This document shows, one piece after another, positions 12,601 through 27,623 of a stretch of 64,000 nucleotides of DNA (its first letter is position 1; each line of letters starts with the position of its first letter). Source of the DNA: Nymphaea colorata (lineage: Eukaryota; Streptophyta; Magnoliopsida; Nymphaeales; Nymphaeaceae); assembly GCF_008831285.2 (NCBI RefSeq), contig NC_045140.1:20830370-20894369 (forward strand), in the 5' to 3' direction. The notes under the pieces are model-generated. The model saw only the letters and a list, made by a program, of their open reading frames with translations, ran no database searches and was not told the DNA's origin. The translations under genes were made by a program, and so were the position numbers.

Positions 12601-12793
12601 CGTGCAGTTTAAGACTCTAAATCTGCTTTCAGGAGTGCCCGATGCAGGGGAGAACAGTACGCCAGTCCAGTGTCCACCAGGCAAAGTTTTGGTGATGGAA
12701 GATGGTATTCCAAGGTGCATGGTAAAAGAACGCATTGAAGTGCCATTCAAACCAGTTCTGAAAGCACCAGATGTAAGTTATGGCTTTGGATGA
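9626..12793 (+). CDS. PDV2: Plastid division protein PDV2
   Basis: Two exons, 9626-9901 and 12131-12793, joined in phase 0 across a 2.2-kb GT-AG intron; product 312 aa. PDV2 is a chloroplast outer-envelope protein that recruits the dynamin-like ARC5/DRP5B to the division site and binds ARC6 through its intermembrane-space tail. The N-terminal cytosolic part has the family's RVSELRSKI segment (about 12-20), an acidic stretch, and IRDALDSLEEQLASLQ then ALQHQQLYERE, forming a coiled coil around the splice junction. One membrane segment lies at about 219-240 (GWAAKTVITIVGIVSVLSLAG). The tail has CPPGKVLVMEDGIPRCMVKER and ends YGFG with the terminal Gly that the family keeps for ARC6/PARC6 binding. 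The start is the first ATG that gives the conserved N-terminus. 12794-13300 is presumably 3' UTR and flank. Confidence 0.95.
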
Positions 12794-14729
12794 CTCGCTT
12801 GCTATCATGTTCCTTTTCTTCTGGTTATGAAGAAGATGCAGATGAAGTCCAGTGCAGGGTTGGGTAGGCTAGTCAGGGATCTTGTGGTAGGAGACCCTCC
12901 GATTGAGAGTCTTGAGGATGCAGCCTGTGCAGCATCAGCGTGAAGTTTCAAGAGTGTATGGGCAGATGAACCTGAATTGCAGAAATCTTCGTTAATGCTG
13001 GATGAACCTTGCGAATTGATCCAAGTGTTGTTGCTCGTTAGGAGCTCCTCCTCTTGTGGGTCAGGTTGAGATACCCTAGCCAACTCTTGGTTTCTCCTTT
13101 CTTCTTATGTATATGCTGGTATTACTGTGTTCTTGCTTGTGGTTGCCTACGTACCTCTCTGTTTCTATGTGCTTGCTGTTGTTTTGCATGGGGAAGTATG
13201 ACCCGCCAGTTTGAACCTTGGTAAACCTGGACAGTGGGATCATCCTGGTGAATGGGTTCATGCCATGGGATCATGGTGTGCTTATGACTACTTAGACACA
13301 TATCCACTACTCACAGGAGTAAGGCGCAGCAGATGACAGCTCCTTCCAAGTTTGCAGATGCTCGGAGAAATGACCGCCGACAAAAGATGTTGGGATACCT
13401 TTGTGCGCGCCGTTAACCGCTGCTGTCTCCTGCCGTCAAGGGTACACGCGGACCGGTTTTTTTTTCCTCGCTGTGAATTCCAATTCTAATATAACTTTAA
13501 AGGTTCAGCTGCAAAACTGGTCCGATATAACTAGTTGTTAAGGCGAATTCATGAACCCTTAAAAACCAAAGGACCCAGTTTTCTGCAAATTTATGCTTCG
13601 CCCAGTTGAATTGGGTTGGAACCTCCATCGTCATCTGTGACAGATTGGTGGTAAGCTTCGGTTATTTTTTTATGCAGGATACGTCTCCAACGTTACAATA
13701 TCATAAAAATGATCTAAGATCGTGAGAACCAGAGATGATCATTTATTATATGGTAGTGCCGCAGGTCAAAGACGCTCGCATCATGGCCATTTTATCTCGC
13801 TCTTTCTTAAGTTGGTTTGATATTTGAGCAGCATTGGCTCATAAATTGGCACCTTTTTATAATGTTTACTTAGGAAGCAGTATCGTTAGAGTCTGGGTGG
13901 ATCTTGCCGTGTTTGGTCTACCCTTCAATTCAATATGAAACTGACGCCTTGCAGCCCAGTTGCTCTGTGTCCTCGTGGCATAATTATTTTTTACTATTTA
14001 AAAAACTTCGGTCCAGCAGATGCGGCTAATACGACAGTTGAACAAGGTTGCCGTGACTTATCCCGTAAAAATATCTACGACTTGCAGGAAAAGGAAAGCC
14101 GGTACACGTCTGTCCATTGGTAAGCTTTTTTGGAAAAAAAAATAAAAACACACTTTAAATGTTTTGTAATAATAAAAAACGCACCTAACAATTTCCTACT
14201 GTTAGACACACACCCAATTCCTTTATCATTTTAATGGAAAGGTCATATGAATACTTTTGTAAATTTCATTTTACTCTTTAGAGAGGTAACTTGAAAAATA
14301 TGTCTTAATTTATTAATCCACTTAACTTACCTTGTCAAAATCATAGCATCATTATGTCAAATATTAATAGAAAAATAAGTTATTTACATATAATTAATTG
14401 TGTCTTGATATTATTAATTATAGGTAAGAAAGCCCATGCAAATGAAAAAAATTACATGTCCTACATTAAACGAAATTTAGCATTCTAACATTGTTGACTC
14501 AAGCTTAAACTAGTAATAGCTCGAGGAAAAACTTCTTAGTTAATTGTGAAAATTAAGGTTTTTTTTATAGAACTGTAACATCGTGATCTTTTATTTCAGA
14601 TAGTGAAGTAATGTCAAAAATTGTTGAGATGAAACTGAATGTGTGTTTTATGTCATACGTACAAATAAATTAATATGTGTGTGGATTTTCTTGTCTCATG
14701 TATCTTTTAAGAATTGTTTGGAGTAACCA

Positions 14730-14789
14730 TTCTTATCAATCTACTTAAACATTTGCATATTCTTACCAATCTACTTAAACATTTGCCTC
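14730..14789. repeat. 30-bp tandem duplication
   Basis: Two adjacent 30-bp units (14730-14759 and 14760-14789), each starting ttcttaycaatctactta, differ at only about three positions. Confidence 0.9.
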
Positions 14790-14843
14790 GATTGATTGAT
14801 GAGGATTTAATTTGTGTAACTCGACCTCGTGCTATAGTTAGTT

Positions 14844-14980
14844 AATGCAGTTCTAAACCGCTCTTATATACCAAAAAAAAAAATTACAGGTCTCTTTTTG
14901 GCAATATAATAAATGCAGTTCTAAACCGCTCTTATATACCCAAAAAAAAAAATTACGGTTCTCTTTTTGACAATATAATA
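14844..14980. repeat. 68-bp tandem duplication
   Basis: Two adjacent units (14844-14911 and 14912-14980) start aatgcagttctaaaccgctc, contain an A-tract, and end caatataata. They are nearly identical, with a length change in the A-tract. Confidence 0.9.
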
Positions 14981-15233
14981 AATGTACAAGGACTTTACGA
15001 TTATCCCTAAATCTTGAAGACTGTTTTTGAAATTTGAAAATTTTTGTCATGCCTAACAAAATGAAAACAGACAAGGTGTCGGCAAAATACATGCAAAGCA
15101 TGGGCGAACGTCATCGGCAGACTCGGCACCAAATCGTAGCGACCTTTCGGAGCGCCAAGGGACGTCGTAATAATGAAACTCTCCACTTAGGTCTTAGGAA
15201 GGAAGGGGGAGAGAGGTAGCAGTACAGCTAGCC

Positions 15234-15764
15234 ATGGATCTGTTGAGCCGAAGCACCGTCCTCACTGCTCCTCTCACCTCTGCTCGTAAGCATTGTAGAT
15301 ATCATCTTCATCCTCTCTCTCTCTCTCCACCTCCTGTTAATAAGTTTGATATAATTTGATTTTGGTGGGACGCAGGGTCTCGAACTTGCCAGCAGAGGAT
15401 ACCAACCTCGTCATCCGTCCCTGCTATGAAGTTGCCTTCGTCGTCTTTCTCTTCTTTCTCCGGCGAAAAATTGGAAACTTTCAGGCAAACCATCACCTGC
15501 TCGCCAGTAACAAGTATGCGCAGCAGCTCTGTTTTCTTCCTGCGATCAAATAAACGTTTTTTTTTTTTCTTGACATTCTTTCCCGTGCATCCTTTTCCTT
15601 TTCAAGTGTACTGTGTAACTGTGAATAAGAAGAAGGAGCAGAAACGGCCAGTCGGAGTCGAGACCAAGGAGTTGCAAAGTGGTCCCGAACTTAGAGTCGA
15701 TCTCTTGCAAACTCTGAGGTTGCACCCTCCTGACTCGGTCCATCCCTGTCTGCTTTACACCTAA
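15234..15764 (+). CDS. Possible small gene with transit-peptide-like start
   Basis: An ATG at 15234 opens MDLLSRSTVLTAPLTSA, followed by a good GTAAG donor. Plausible exons are 15234-15285, 15376-15513 and 15607-15764. All junctions are GT-AG and in frame, giving 115 codons and a stop. The first ~60 residues are rich in Ser/Thr/Arg with few acidic residues, as in chloroplast transit peptides; the last exon (CVTVNKKKEQKRPVGVE...) is basic and I do not recognise it. An AATAAA at about 15899 could be its poly(A) signal. Alternatively exons 1 and 2 are leader exons of the phytoglobin just downstream: both end in the phase the globin exon needs. The exon structure is inferred and unproven. Confidence 0.3.
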
Positions 15765-16050
15765 TTCAATTGGTAGCCCATAAGCCCAGGCGATGGAGCC
15801 GTAGACCTGGATCTTTTCTTCTCCTGATTTAATCAATTCTTGATCTTTCGGCATTTTTCTAAAGGACACTTGTTTGGTTTTTTGTTCATTTCTTGTTGAA
15901 ATAAATGTTGATAAAAAAAAGCTGTCTGATTTTTTTGTGGAAAGAAGGTCGGGAGTCTGTCTCCGGCAAAATTTCATTGGAAATGTTGATCAATAGAATA
16001 TCTGTAGCAGTATCCATGCCATATATGAACTTCATATGGATATTCCATGA

Positions 16051-18738
<2,688 letters not shown>

Positions 18739-21158
18739 GCCTTTGCCCTTGTTAAGGGCATCATCTCAGGCAACACTGCTACTAGTCGATTATTTCTGTC
18801 AAAAAGGCCTTACGATCAGGTCTTGCCACCGGACATTCATGTCCGAAGAATTTTCCTTCCTATGCTTGAGCTTGATCACTGGGGCGCTAAATCCCTTTTG
18901 TTTTATTTCCAATAAATCGCCATTCATCAGAGGCTCATCTTTTCCCAGAATCTAATTTTTTTTGTTTCCTAACTAGTTTGTTAAGCGAAATATGCTCTCT
19001 CTCTCTTAACTTTATTTTTAGAACCTCAATTCAACCAACTCTTTATTTTCTTTTTAAAATTGAGTAAACTTATCTCATGTTGAAACTAGTTTTTTCCAGT
19101 CCCGTTTCTCACTTCCTTTCTTTTTCATTTCATTTTGCTTTTTTTTTTTCATGTACTAAATCCTGTGGAGTCAACCCATTGACTTGGTTGATTCAGTTTA
19201 ACTCGACCGTCTACCAAGTCAACGGACTCATTTATAATGAAATTCAGATTGACTCGGCCTTGAACTCGGGTTGGCTCAGCAATAAGTCGGTCTAAATTTG
19301 GTTTGACTGGACAATCTGGGGGTAAACTTCATATTGTACAATCAATTAGGGGTTGGCTACCTGCTATTTAATTACTTCATTTTTAACGTAGACCTTCTGA
19401 CTTAAATTGGAACATAAAATTTATAACTCGTATATTAAATTTACATATTGCAAAATAAAAGCTAAAGTTGAATAGGCTTTTAACCTCACCTATGGTTTCT
19501 AGTTCACAAACTTGTGACTCGGACTTGGATCGACTTGTGACGGCGCCACTGGGTCAGCGAGTTGGTGGGTATTCAAATAACCATAATGTAAATCATTGCC
19601 GTTGAATCAAGTTGAGTCAAGCCAACCTTGACATGTGGTCAGATTTCTTGGCGATCTGGGCTGACTCAGGTGAGTCCCTAGTCAGCCCAGCAAGTTTGCC
19701 AACAATGCTATGGTATTTTGATTTTTAGGTCATTTGTTTTATCATCTGGAATTCTAGTTTTTAATAACATATTCAAGTTTAGTTTATTAACTATTGGATA
19801 GTTGTATATATGTCCAACATATGCAACACAAAATACCAGTAGTTCTTTTTATGATATGAGTAATATGACTTAATTATTAATATTAAGTTAACTTACTGGC
19901 TGAATTATACATGTGATCAAGCTATTTACAATTTCTTAATTATATATTTTTATTTTAAAAAACTCCACTCGAGTGATCGAGTTGGCCCACCGAATAACAA
20001 TGGAGGAGTTGTTTCCTGAGTTATTGGGTTTTAAAACACCGATTTTTTCTTTTTCTCCTTTTTCAAAAATCATATTTTTTTCACCTAAAGATTGGTCAAT
20101 TTTAGAGAAAGATGAAGGTTGAAAATTCCGTCCTATGCACGTGCATTGAGGACCGTAGAAAAAATGCTACGGTCATTTTGGCCGTAGCTTTTGGAAGCCC
20201 TAATATATTTTTATTTATTTATTTATTACGTTCTCCAACATACAAAGGCAGAGGCAACCGTGGATAAGAAGCATAATTTGTTCCGTTGAGCCATTGCCAA
20301 CTTAAAGCGGACGGCAACTCTGTCGACTCATCGCCGACGACTCCTCATCCGTAGCGACTGGTAGGAAGCAGCAGCACACGACAATGGCGACCGCCGCTGA
20401 ATGTCTTTCCTTCTGCCCCTCTCTCCAATGAAGTTCTAAAAGCATTCTCAAGCTACAGGAAAACATTTTTAAAGCACGGTTTCTGACAATCGAATTCCGG
20501 CCTTGATATCCCCTGAAATTGGTATGAATTTACGTACGTTTAGCTAATCATTAAATTATTATTGAAAAGCCAATAAATAAACCAGAAAGTATTACGAATA
20601 CATAGTCGATGTCTGACTGTCTGATAACCTTGCGTGCTAACTAAGTACGATACCCGGAATGTTCACACGTCTCAAGCCCCTACTAACCGCTTAATGTCTT
20701 AATTTCTAGGTAGGTTCTTCATTATCAATAATGTTAAATAAATAAATAAAATACACAAATAAGATGTAAACTGCATATCCTCTCTTCATTGGTCACGCTT
20801 TTGAGTAAGGAATAACTCAAATCAGTTTTACTCAAACATGGAAATTTTAGGACAGAGATAACACTGGACAGGAGCTACTAACAGAGAGATTGATATCAGA
20901 ACAACTTAGTCCGCCATTAAACGAAAGGAAAAAAAAAAAAAAACTTGGACAGGCGAGTACACAGCATCTCCAATACGAGGTATTTTTTGCAGCATTTCCG
21001 CATTATTTTGTACCATGTAAACTTCATCAACTTCTCCGGCCTACAGCAGGAATCATGGAGGCAAATTGCCAATGCTCTGAACTCAAAGGACGTGGAAGAA
21101 ACCAAACCCATTCATGAGACGGTATTTACAGTAAGTAAAGGTGAACGTCGCAATTTCA
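18739..21158. repeat. Intergenic DNA with GACTCG-rich degenerate repeat
   Basis: 18739-19000 is the phytoglobin 3' flank. From about 19160 to 20030 the words gactcg, gagtt and gagtca recur irregularly on both strands, as in decayed plant DNA transposons. I could not find element ends. No gene is seen; 20890-21158 is likely the 3' UTR of the minus-strand PADRE gene. Confidence 0.4.
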
Positions 21159-21563
21159 TCAAGAGTCCTCGTCGATGGTCGGAAGGACGGGGACGAGCTG
21201 ACTGGGAACTTTTTGGTCCAACGGAGCTGTACCGCCAGCCAAAGCAAAGATACGACTAGAAGTGACGGCGAGCTCACAGATGTCGGAAAGGGAGAAGCGA
21301 TGCGAGAGGCGGGAGAAAGGGAGGAGGAGGTACATGTTGCCGGGGAAGAGAAGCTCACACTCGCCCAGGCGCACCGGTTGGGAGTCGACGTGCATGGAGT
21401 CGACGGAGCAGACGAAGCATCCGGGGTGACGGGCGAGGACGTGGCCGGCCGCGACTGGCTGCTCGTACTCCAGCGCGCGCCCCTCGTGGTGGATGACGAC
21501 GGCCGCCGGTGGTCGTCGAAGGGGAAGCTCGTCGGCGTGGCCTCCCGGAACGCAGTTCCCCAT
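21159..21563 (-). CDS. DUF4228/PADRE-domain protein, copy 1
   Basis: An intronless 134-aa protein read leftwards from the ATG at 21563. It begins MGNC, the family's usual N-myristoylation start (Gly2, with Cys4 a possible palmitoylation site); the longer upstream ATGs would bury this motif, so I reject them. The PADRE domain follows: PVAAGHVLARHPGCFVCSVDS (about 40-60), then LGECELLFPGNMYLLLPFSRL, then a helix LSDICELAVTSS. The C-terminus ends LVPVLPTIDEDS, the short L-x-T-I-x-E-like tail seen in relatives. These proteins are plant-specific, small, membrane-anchored by lipid, and often induced by pathogens or stress; the biochemical role is unknown. A paralogue lies 7.8 kb to the right on the same strand. 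Confidence 0.85.
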   Translation of the reverse strand: MGNCVPGGHADELPLRRPPAAVVIHHEGRALEYEQPVAAGHVLARHPGCFVCSVDSMHVDSQPVRLGECELLFPGNMYLLLPFSRLSHRFSLSDICELAVTSSRIFALAGGTAPLDQKVPSQLVPVLPTIDEDS

Positions 21564-23228
21564 CCCTCTCAGGCGGCTGCTGATCATGCCCTTTGAGGTT
21601 TTCCCTTGCATGAAGATTGAAGAGGGTGAATGAATTCCTTCTTTTGAGAAGCAAACGTAAATTTCCAGGCAGGACCCTGCCGGCTGCGTTGAGATTCGAT
21701 CTGCAGAACCACTTTTCCTTGGTACCTGAAATACTGGACAAAATGTACCACTTGCGGACCCACTGTTTGCCTTGCTCCCCAAGTTTGTTGTCATGAAACG
21801 TAAAAGGCGGTAGGTACTGAAAGTCCCTGCCCTCAAATGGTCAAAACCTGAATTCTTTTTCCTTCCTTTCTACGATTTAATCATCCCTCGAGCGCAGGAC
21901 GATGCACCGAGCAAATGCCCTTCTGACTTTTTTTTCCTCGAAAGTTAATCTACGATGGATGACATAAACACTGGAAACATTTTTCTGCGTTTGGTGGCGC
22001 ATTCAGCTTTGGCCATCAAACAAAAACATCTGTTTCTGCAGACTCTTTATCTGGTGCCACCATGTTTTACATGCTCCCACTCGTGATGGCTGTAATTCAC
22101 CTCACCGACCACCCAGAACTGCTTTAATTATGTGAAGCCCTTGCCAGAAGAAGTTGTGTTTGCTTGACATTCGATTCCGAAATAGGCTCCACTGTCTTAA
22201 TTTGCAAAAAACTTTCCAACTCAAAAATCAATTTGACTCTGTAATAGTTTCGATATGCGATGCATTCGACTTGTCTGATTCGAATCCGACTGCTCGTTCT
22301 CCAAATTAATCGGAACAGTGGTCAACTTAATAAGATTCATTTCTTGTCTCAAATCTTCACTTCACTGTACGCTTTTGTAGATCTGCTAAGTCTTCGTTCA
22401 GGTTATTTTCATCAATATCTAAGTCATAATCAATTAGATTCTACTGGTAAAAAAGAAAACAGAGTGATGGAAGCACCATATTTTGGTTCAAATCCAGAGA
22501 ATTTTTCACTCGCTCTAGATCTCCGTAAGTGATCCAGTAGTATATTTTGGGTTGAGATCAGTTCGAGTTGATATTAGAACAAGTTACTTTTATTTATGCT
22601 CGATGGCACGCAAGTAGTGATATAGTTCTACCACGCGTAATGTCAATTGATCGTATTTAGATTACATATAGTTAAATTTTGGATCCAAATCCGTTAAATT
22701 TAACGTACGAAGAAAAATGCATCCAATTTTTTGAATGCGTGCAATCAGATTCGTGAAATATATATCCACTGGATACTCATCACATTTAGCATCAGGGCAA
22801 AGTATTCCTATACATGTATATATCTGGATACTTGTCATGTAACGTGAATTTTCTTATAGGGTACAACTAAAAAGCTTCAAATTCAAAACAAAATCTAATA
22901 AATTGAACCTGCCACAACCCTATACAGAAACTTGTTCCTTTTCCTAAAGAAAGCTAGCGCTTAGCCTGACCCAAAGATTGAGGTGGGTTTATGAAATAGA
23001 AGTACTAGTCTTACATGAATTTGCCATTGCCATTCTTGGAGTAGATTCATGAATACTTGTGAAGTGTTCATGCTGACAAACGATCCTTAAGCACATGTCT
23101 GGTCATAACAGGAGTGTATATCTAGTTACTAACAGCCATTTTCGGCAACGTGAAACACCACTAGAGTCAGTCGTGATATAATTGCATAATTAGTGGACCA
23201 TTATCAACATAATAACATGACATCGAAG
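21564..23228. other. Promoter side of PADRE copy 1 and intergenic DNA
   Basis: The first ~300 bp should hold the leader and promoter of the minus-strand PADRE gene; I see no clear TATA box. The remainder has no supportable gene. Degenerate gattcgaatccga-like words occur around 22260-22760. Confidence 0.4.
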
Positions 23229-23229
23229 G

Positions 23230-23230
<1 letters not shown>

Positions 23231-23294
<64 letters not shown>
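23231..23294. repeat. Compound (CT)n(AT)n microsatellite
   Basis: CT tract at about 23231-23270 runs directly into an AT tract at 23271-23294. One of five such compound tracts in the window. Confidence 0.95.
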
Positions 23295-26200
23295 CCTTCT
23301 CTTCTGTTTTTCTTGAAGCATGAACCCTTTTGCAGCATAACATCCTATCAAGATAGAGACATTTAATTTGATGTTTAAATTACTTCGCTCCTTTGGTCCC
23401 ATGCTAAAAAGAGAAAGAGAAATAGTCTTCCAGTCTCCTAAATGTTTTGACCGAGAATAAGCACCCACGTCTACGACCAGATTCTCTATACTGGCTGTCT
23501 TTCAATTCTGCAGCGCCCAGTTTGATAAAACATGTCCGGCGAGGGGCTGGCTGTAAAGCGGACCCATAGAATTCTGTGGAAGAAGTCTATAAATCAGGCA
23601 TCTAATTGAAATCAGGATGGTCCTGGCTCTAGAACATTCGATCGGCTGCCTTGTAGAAATCTCCATTTGTTTCTGTATCTAATATTCGTTTCCTCTTTAT
23701 CCGCTGCTCCAACTTCCTAAGTTTCTCGAACCCCACAGTACTCAACACATGGCCGTTCAGTCTTGGGGAGTTGATATGGAAACAATAGCGCTAAGATGTG
23801 AAGGACTTGAAAACAATTTTATAGTAAAGATTAAATATGTTTTAGCAAACTTTAATCATTTATATACGAGCTTTTTTTTTTTTTTCCTGTTAGGATCATT
23901 GAAGTTGCATGATCTAAAGAAATAATTAATAGTGGCACTGGTACACACTGGAGCAAGCTAGTCTGGTTAAAAGTTTGTGAGCGGAAGAAAGTGAAGAACA
24001 AGACAAGCAAATGCATCATCCATGGCGTTATCTGAGAGAAATTGTCGAACTAGTGTAGGGTTGTTGCTTTTCATCTATGAAGTCTGTCATTGATGGCCCG
24101 TAAAAGTTTCCACTTTATGGAGTCCGCGGCAACTCATAAGCGTCCGCCATATGCGGTTTCTATTAAGCACAGGCGCCACTTTCTGCTCTCCTGGTGGGCG
24201 CGAACGGAGCGCGTTTGAAAAGGCTGCAGAAGGTACTTGCAAGGAAGCTGCCGGCACAGAACCCAAAAGATTCAGGCACGCCCCTCAGACATCAGCTAGC
24301 CTGCAGGCTGTAGCCACCTCTCTCGAGTGGAAGACGGGGATTTTGATCCCACCGAAGAGAACCAAAATTCTTGAATTCTCGCGTTAGAGAAACAGCACAC
24401 GTTGCTCCTGGTTACGTCGGCTACTAGCCTAATTCAACACATGTGCAAGAGAGGTAGCACGCCTCTCTAAAAGCCGAGTGAATTCAGAAGCAGAAAACTT
24501 CAACTTGGCCTGTTACTTAGCTGGTTGGTAACTTGATCCCTTCGGAAGGAAACAAACCAAGGGTGGGGGGCTAAAGCAGTACACGGCTCAATCAATGGCG
24601 GTGCTTATTGGAATGCATATTAGTTAAAGTCGCTAGCTGCCACCATGTCCTGCTGCTAGCATATTCATAGCTCTCCATCCATGCATGGAAACGCCTGTGT
24701 ACAGAAAGGAACAAGACGGGAGGGGGCTGTGCCTAGTGGGGTTGGGTCCAACCATTTGAATCGATGGTCGCATTTCAATTCCATGGGCGTCTAAGAGACT
24801 AATATGAGTTTTTGGGTGAGCCGGAGGGACCTACAATTCGAGTGAGAGGGGGGTTTAAAACTAGATATACTACTCAAACCGACTAGCTATACTATGCTCC
24901 TTAAATCGAATTCATATCGATTTACCCTCATATTGGTAGCATGGTGCTATTACCACCATGCAAAGAAATGAATCGAAGTCTCCCTCGTTACTTCTGCATC
25001 CATCTCATGGCCCCAGTGTTTAGCAAGCCTTGAGACCATATGTTTCTCTCTCTCTCTCTCTCATTGTTGTCCAAGTGAACCACAACTTGGGCGTAAAGAG
25101 TCGTACATGAAACAGAAGAGGGAATTATATATTGGCAACTAGTCTTGTTACACGGCTAAATATTATAGGAGGGGCCCCTGATAGTGATGGATTGCGAATT
25201 TGGGTGTCCCCGTTCTAATCAGACTGCCTTGGAATATCTTATCTGTGCCCGATCTTGGATGAGGATCAGATCGGCATCTTCAATCTAAATACACATATTC
25301 ACAACTGCACAATACATATAAATGAGTTCGATCTTTCTGAACTTGTTCATTTAACAGTTACATCTTTGTCGAGTGTTGTTCACTTGAAGAGTGAAGAAGA
25401 ACAGCAATCGCTTGTGGCGCTTCTGTTCTTGCAGCCGTCGATATTAATTAGTTCCTAATCACTCGTCCTGTTTCGACCTCATGAACTCCAGAGTAACAGA
25501 CGTCCCGCGTCAATCTTCTCTCGGCAAACTCCAAACTCAGGAGTCAAAAGATTATGATATGGCAACTGAATGAAATATATTCGCGTGTTTCTTAGCGCAT
25601 TTAATCAGGTTTAACTGAGAAATCGCATTCTTATACAACTTGAGCTACTTTGTCCAACTAATTGCTGGACAAGTACTCAGCCTACTATGCCCATCTAATT
25701 GTATTCATAAATTGGAACTACTTCTCATGGGAAATAAAGTTAAGGCAACAGAACCAACAGAAAAACCTTAGAATATGCATGAAAATCTCAACAAATTGCA
25801 CCTGTTACAGACTTGTTTTCACTGAGTAATGCATTTTTATGAGAATTAAAGCATGTGGGATTCAAAAGTTTAACCGCTTTTGGATGTGTCACTATATAAT
25901 ATTCGTGATCCCAAAAATTGATATTCTATGCTTGCAAGATTTATTAGTTTGAACTAATGTTGGATCATTCTCTGAAGTGGGAATCGGTGCATTTTGTTTT
26001 ACATTAGATTTGGAAACCATCTAGCCCCACTTGGCATTACATTTACATGACCAATAAAGCATAAGAAGTGACAGTTTGTGCAACTAGGCGTCTGAGTGGC
26101 CGGGCCACAAAATTGCGTCAGGTAAAATTCGATCACTTTTTTCTCCTCTACGCATAACAAGCAAAACTTTTCCCATCAAAACATGCCGTCTTATCTTCGT

Positions 26201-27514
26201 TCAATCAAGATTAGAAAAAGGTGCTTTCCACTAATGGGAACAAAGAATAAAGGCACCCCTACGTTGTTACCTATGAACCAAAAAATAAAAAAGCCTCTAG
26301 AAAAATTTCCATGAATCCCGCTACCTTTAATTTCTTTTATTGTAGATGACATAGTTACTGCTTCCGTGGACAGCAATTGAGAAACTAAGCCTAAAAAAAG
26401 TTTATTTGAAGGTAATTAGATTATGAAAATGCAGTCAAATAGATGCGTAGAAAAGATGTTGATCTCAATGCGTGTGTGAGCACTGTGCCTAGTGTGCATG
26501 TGTATATGCAACACCTACAACCAACTTAAACCTGAGAATTGTTTTCTTATTTCAACATCACTTTTACTTCATTTGTGCCTTGCGGATCTTTACTTGCTTC
26601 AGGGTACTGTTTGATAAGAAGAGCATTATGTACCTGAAAATTTTCTTGAAACACATTTTCGTAAAACACATGTTAGAAAAAACGATTGATTATAGGTACT
26701 TTTCCCTAGCACTGGCAGAACCATAAATTTTGGGCCCAAGGGCACTAATTAAGAAAATCTTAAAAACCATTAAAGACACGAATATATACAAATTAGGTTC
26801 AAATAGTTTCGGGTGAATAAGAAATTAACAACCTACCATCTAAAAAAGAAGCCTGAAGACCATTCCTATGAGTTCCAACCCAAGCAACAACTTGTGGCTT
26901 ATTCGGGTCGAGACTACGAACAACCTGTCTTTCTCATTTCTTACATCATATACACACAGGTCGATCTTACCTCACCCGGCTGATGTGCGTTGATCTGGCG
27001 TCCTCCCAAACAATTGAAAAGAAATGAAGCTTGTCCGTAATTTATTGGTAGAGGGCAAGAACAATTTTAAGAATACCAATTTTTTGCAGGAGACAATTTG
27101 TCCATGGCTAATAAGGTGGAGGTGAACATAGACAAGACGAAGAGGGTTCCGATAACATCTTGTTTAAATTTGACCGTGTACATCTGATCTAAATGGTTGA
27201 CTTAAATAAGAACCACTAGTTGAGTCGCCGGAGTTCAAGAACTCAGTGTCTCACGCTATTCTTTTAAAATGGTGTCATAAATACATCAAAACTATAAGTA
27301 ATTTAAAAAAGTTATATATAGAAACACACATTGATTGAGAAGCCCATTCCCTTCCAATCAACCTTGTACGGGACAGTATTTAAAATTGGCGATCACAATT
27401 GAAATTCGACAGAGAAATTTAAAGTGCATTTACTCATATCTAAACTGCCCCATCTGGGTCAACAAATAGGGAAGTAACAATCTATATCTTTTAGAGGACA
27501 TCAGTACTAAATTG
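23295..27514. other. Intergenic, no gene seen
   Basis: I see no recognisable protein. A slightly GC-richer patch at 24151-24387 has a 78-codon open frame without recognisable motifs. A (CT)n tract lies at 25045-25062. Confidence 0.4.
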
Positions 27515-27623
27515 TTACTGTCCAGTGAAACTATCTCAAAACTTGGGGTAACTTCATAAAACATTGAAACATAGTGTTTCATGCATTTACCCCAAATTTT
27601 GAGGCAGAATCATTGGACAGTAA
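27515..27623. repeat. 109-bp imperfect inverted repeat (hairpin)
   Basis: The left arm starts TTACTGTCCAGTGAAAC and the right arm, read on the opposite strand, starts TTACTGTCCAATGATTC. The arms stay paired for about 45 bp through CTCAAAA and TTGGGGTAA, with scattered mismatches and a loop near 27565-27580. The flanks aattg/gaattg could be a short target duplication. It is either a very small inverted-repeat transposon or a precursor-like hairpin RNA locus. Confidence 0.75.

Larger units (their letters stand above)
12794..15233. other. 3' flank of PDV2 and AT-rich intergenic DNA
   Basis: No gene is supportable. From about 14120 the composition becomes strongly AT-rich, and two small tandem duplications occur at 14730-14789 and 14844-14980. 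Confidence 0.5.

Noticed and set aside
21141-21596. 151-codon plus-strand open frame
   Set aside because: Antisense shadow of PADRE copy 1 with no motifs.
24151-24387. 78-codon open frame in a GC-richer patch
   Set aside because: No recognisable motif, splice context or promoter; length is within chance for such composition.
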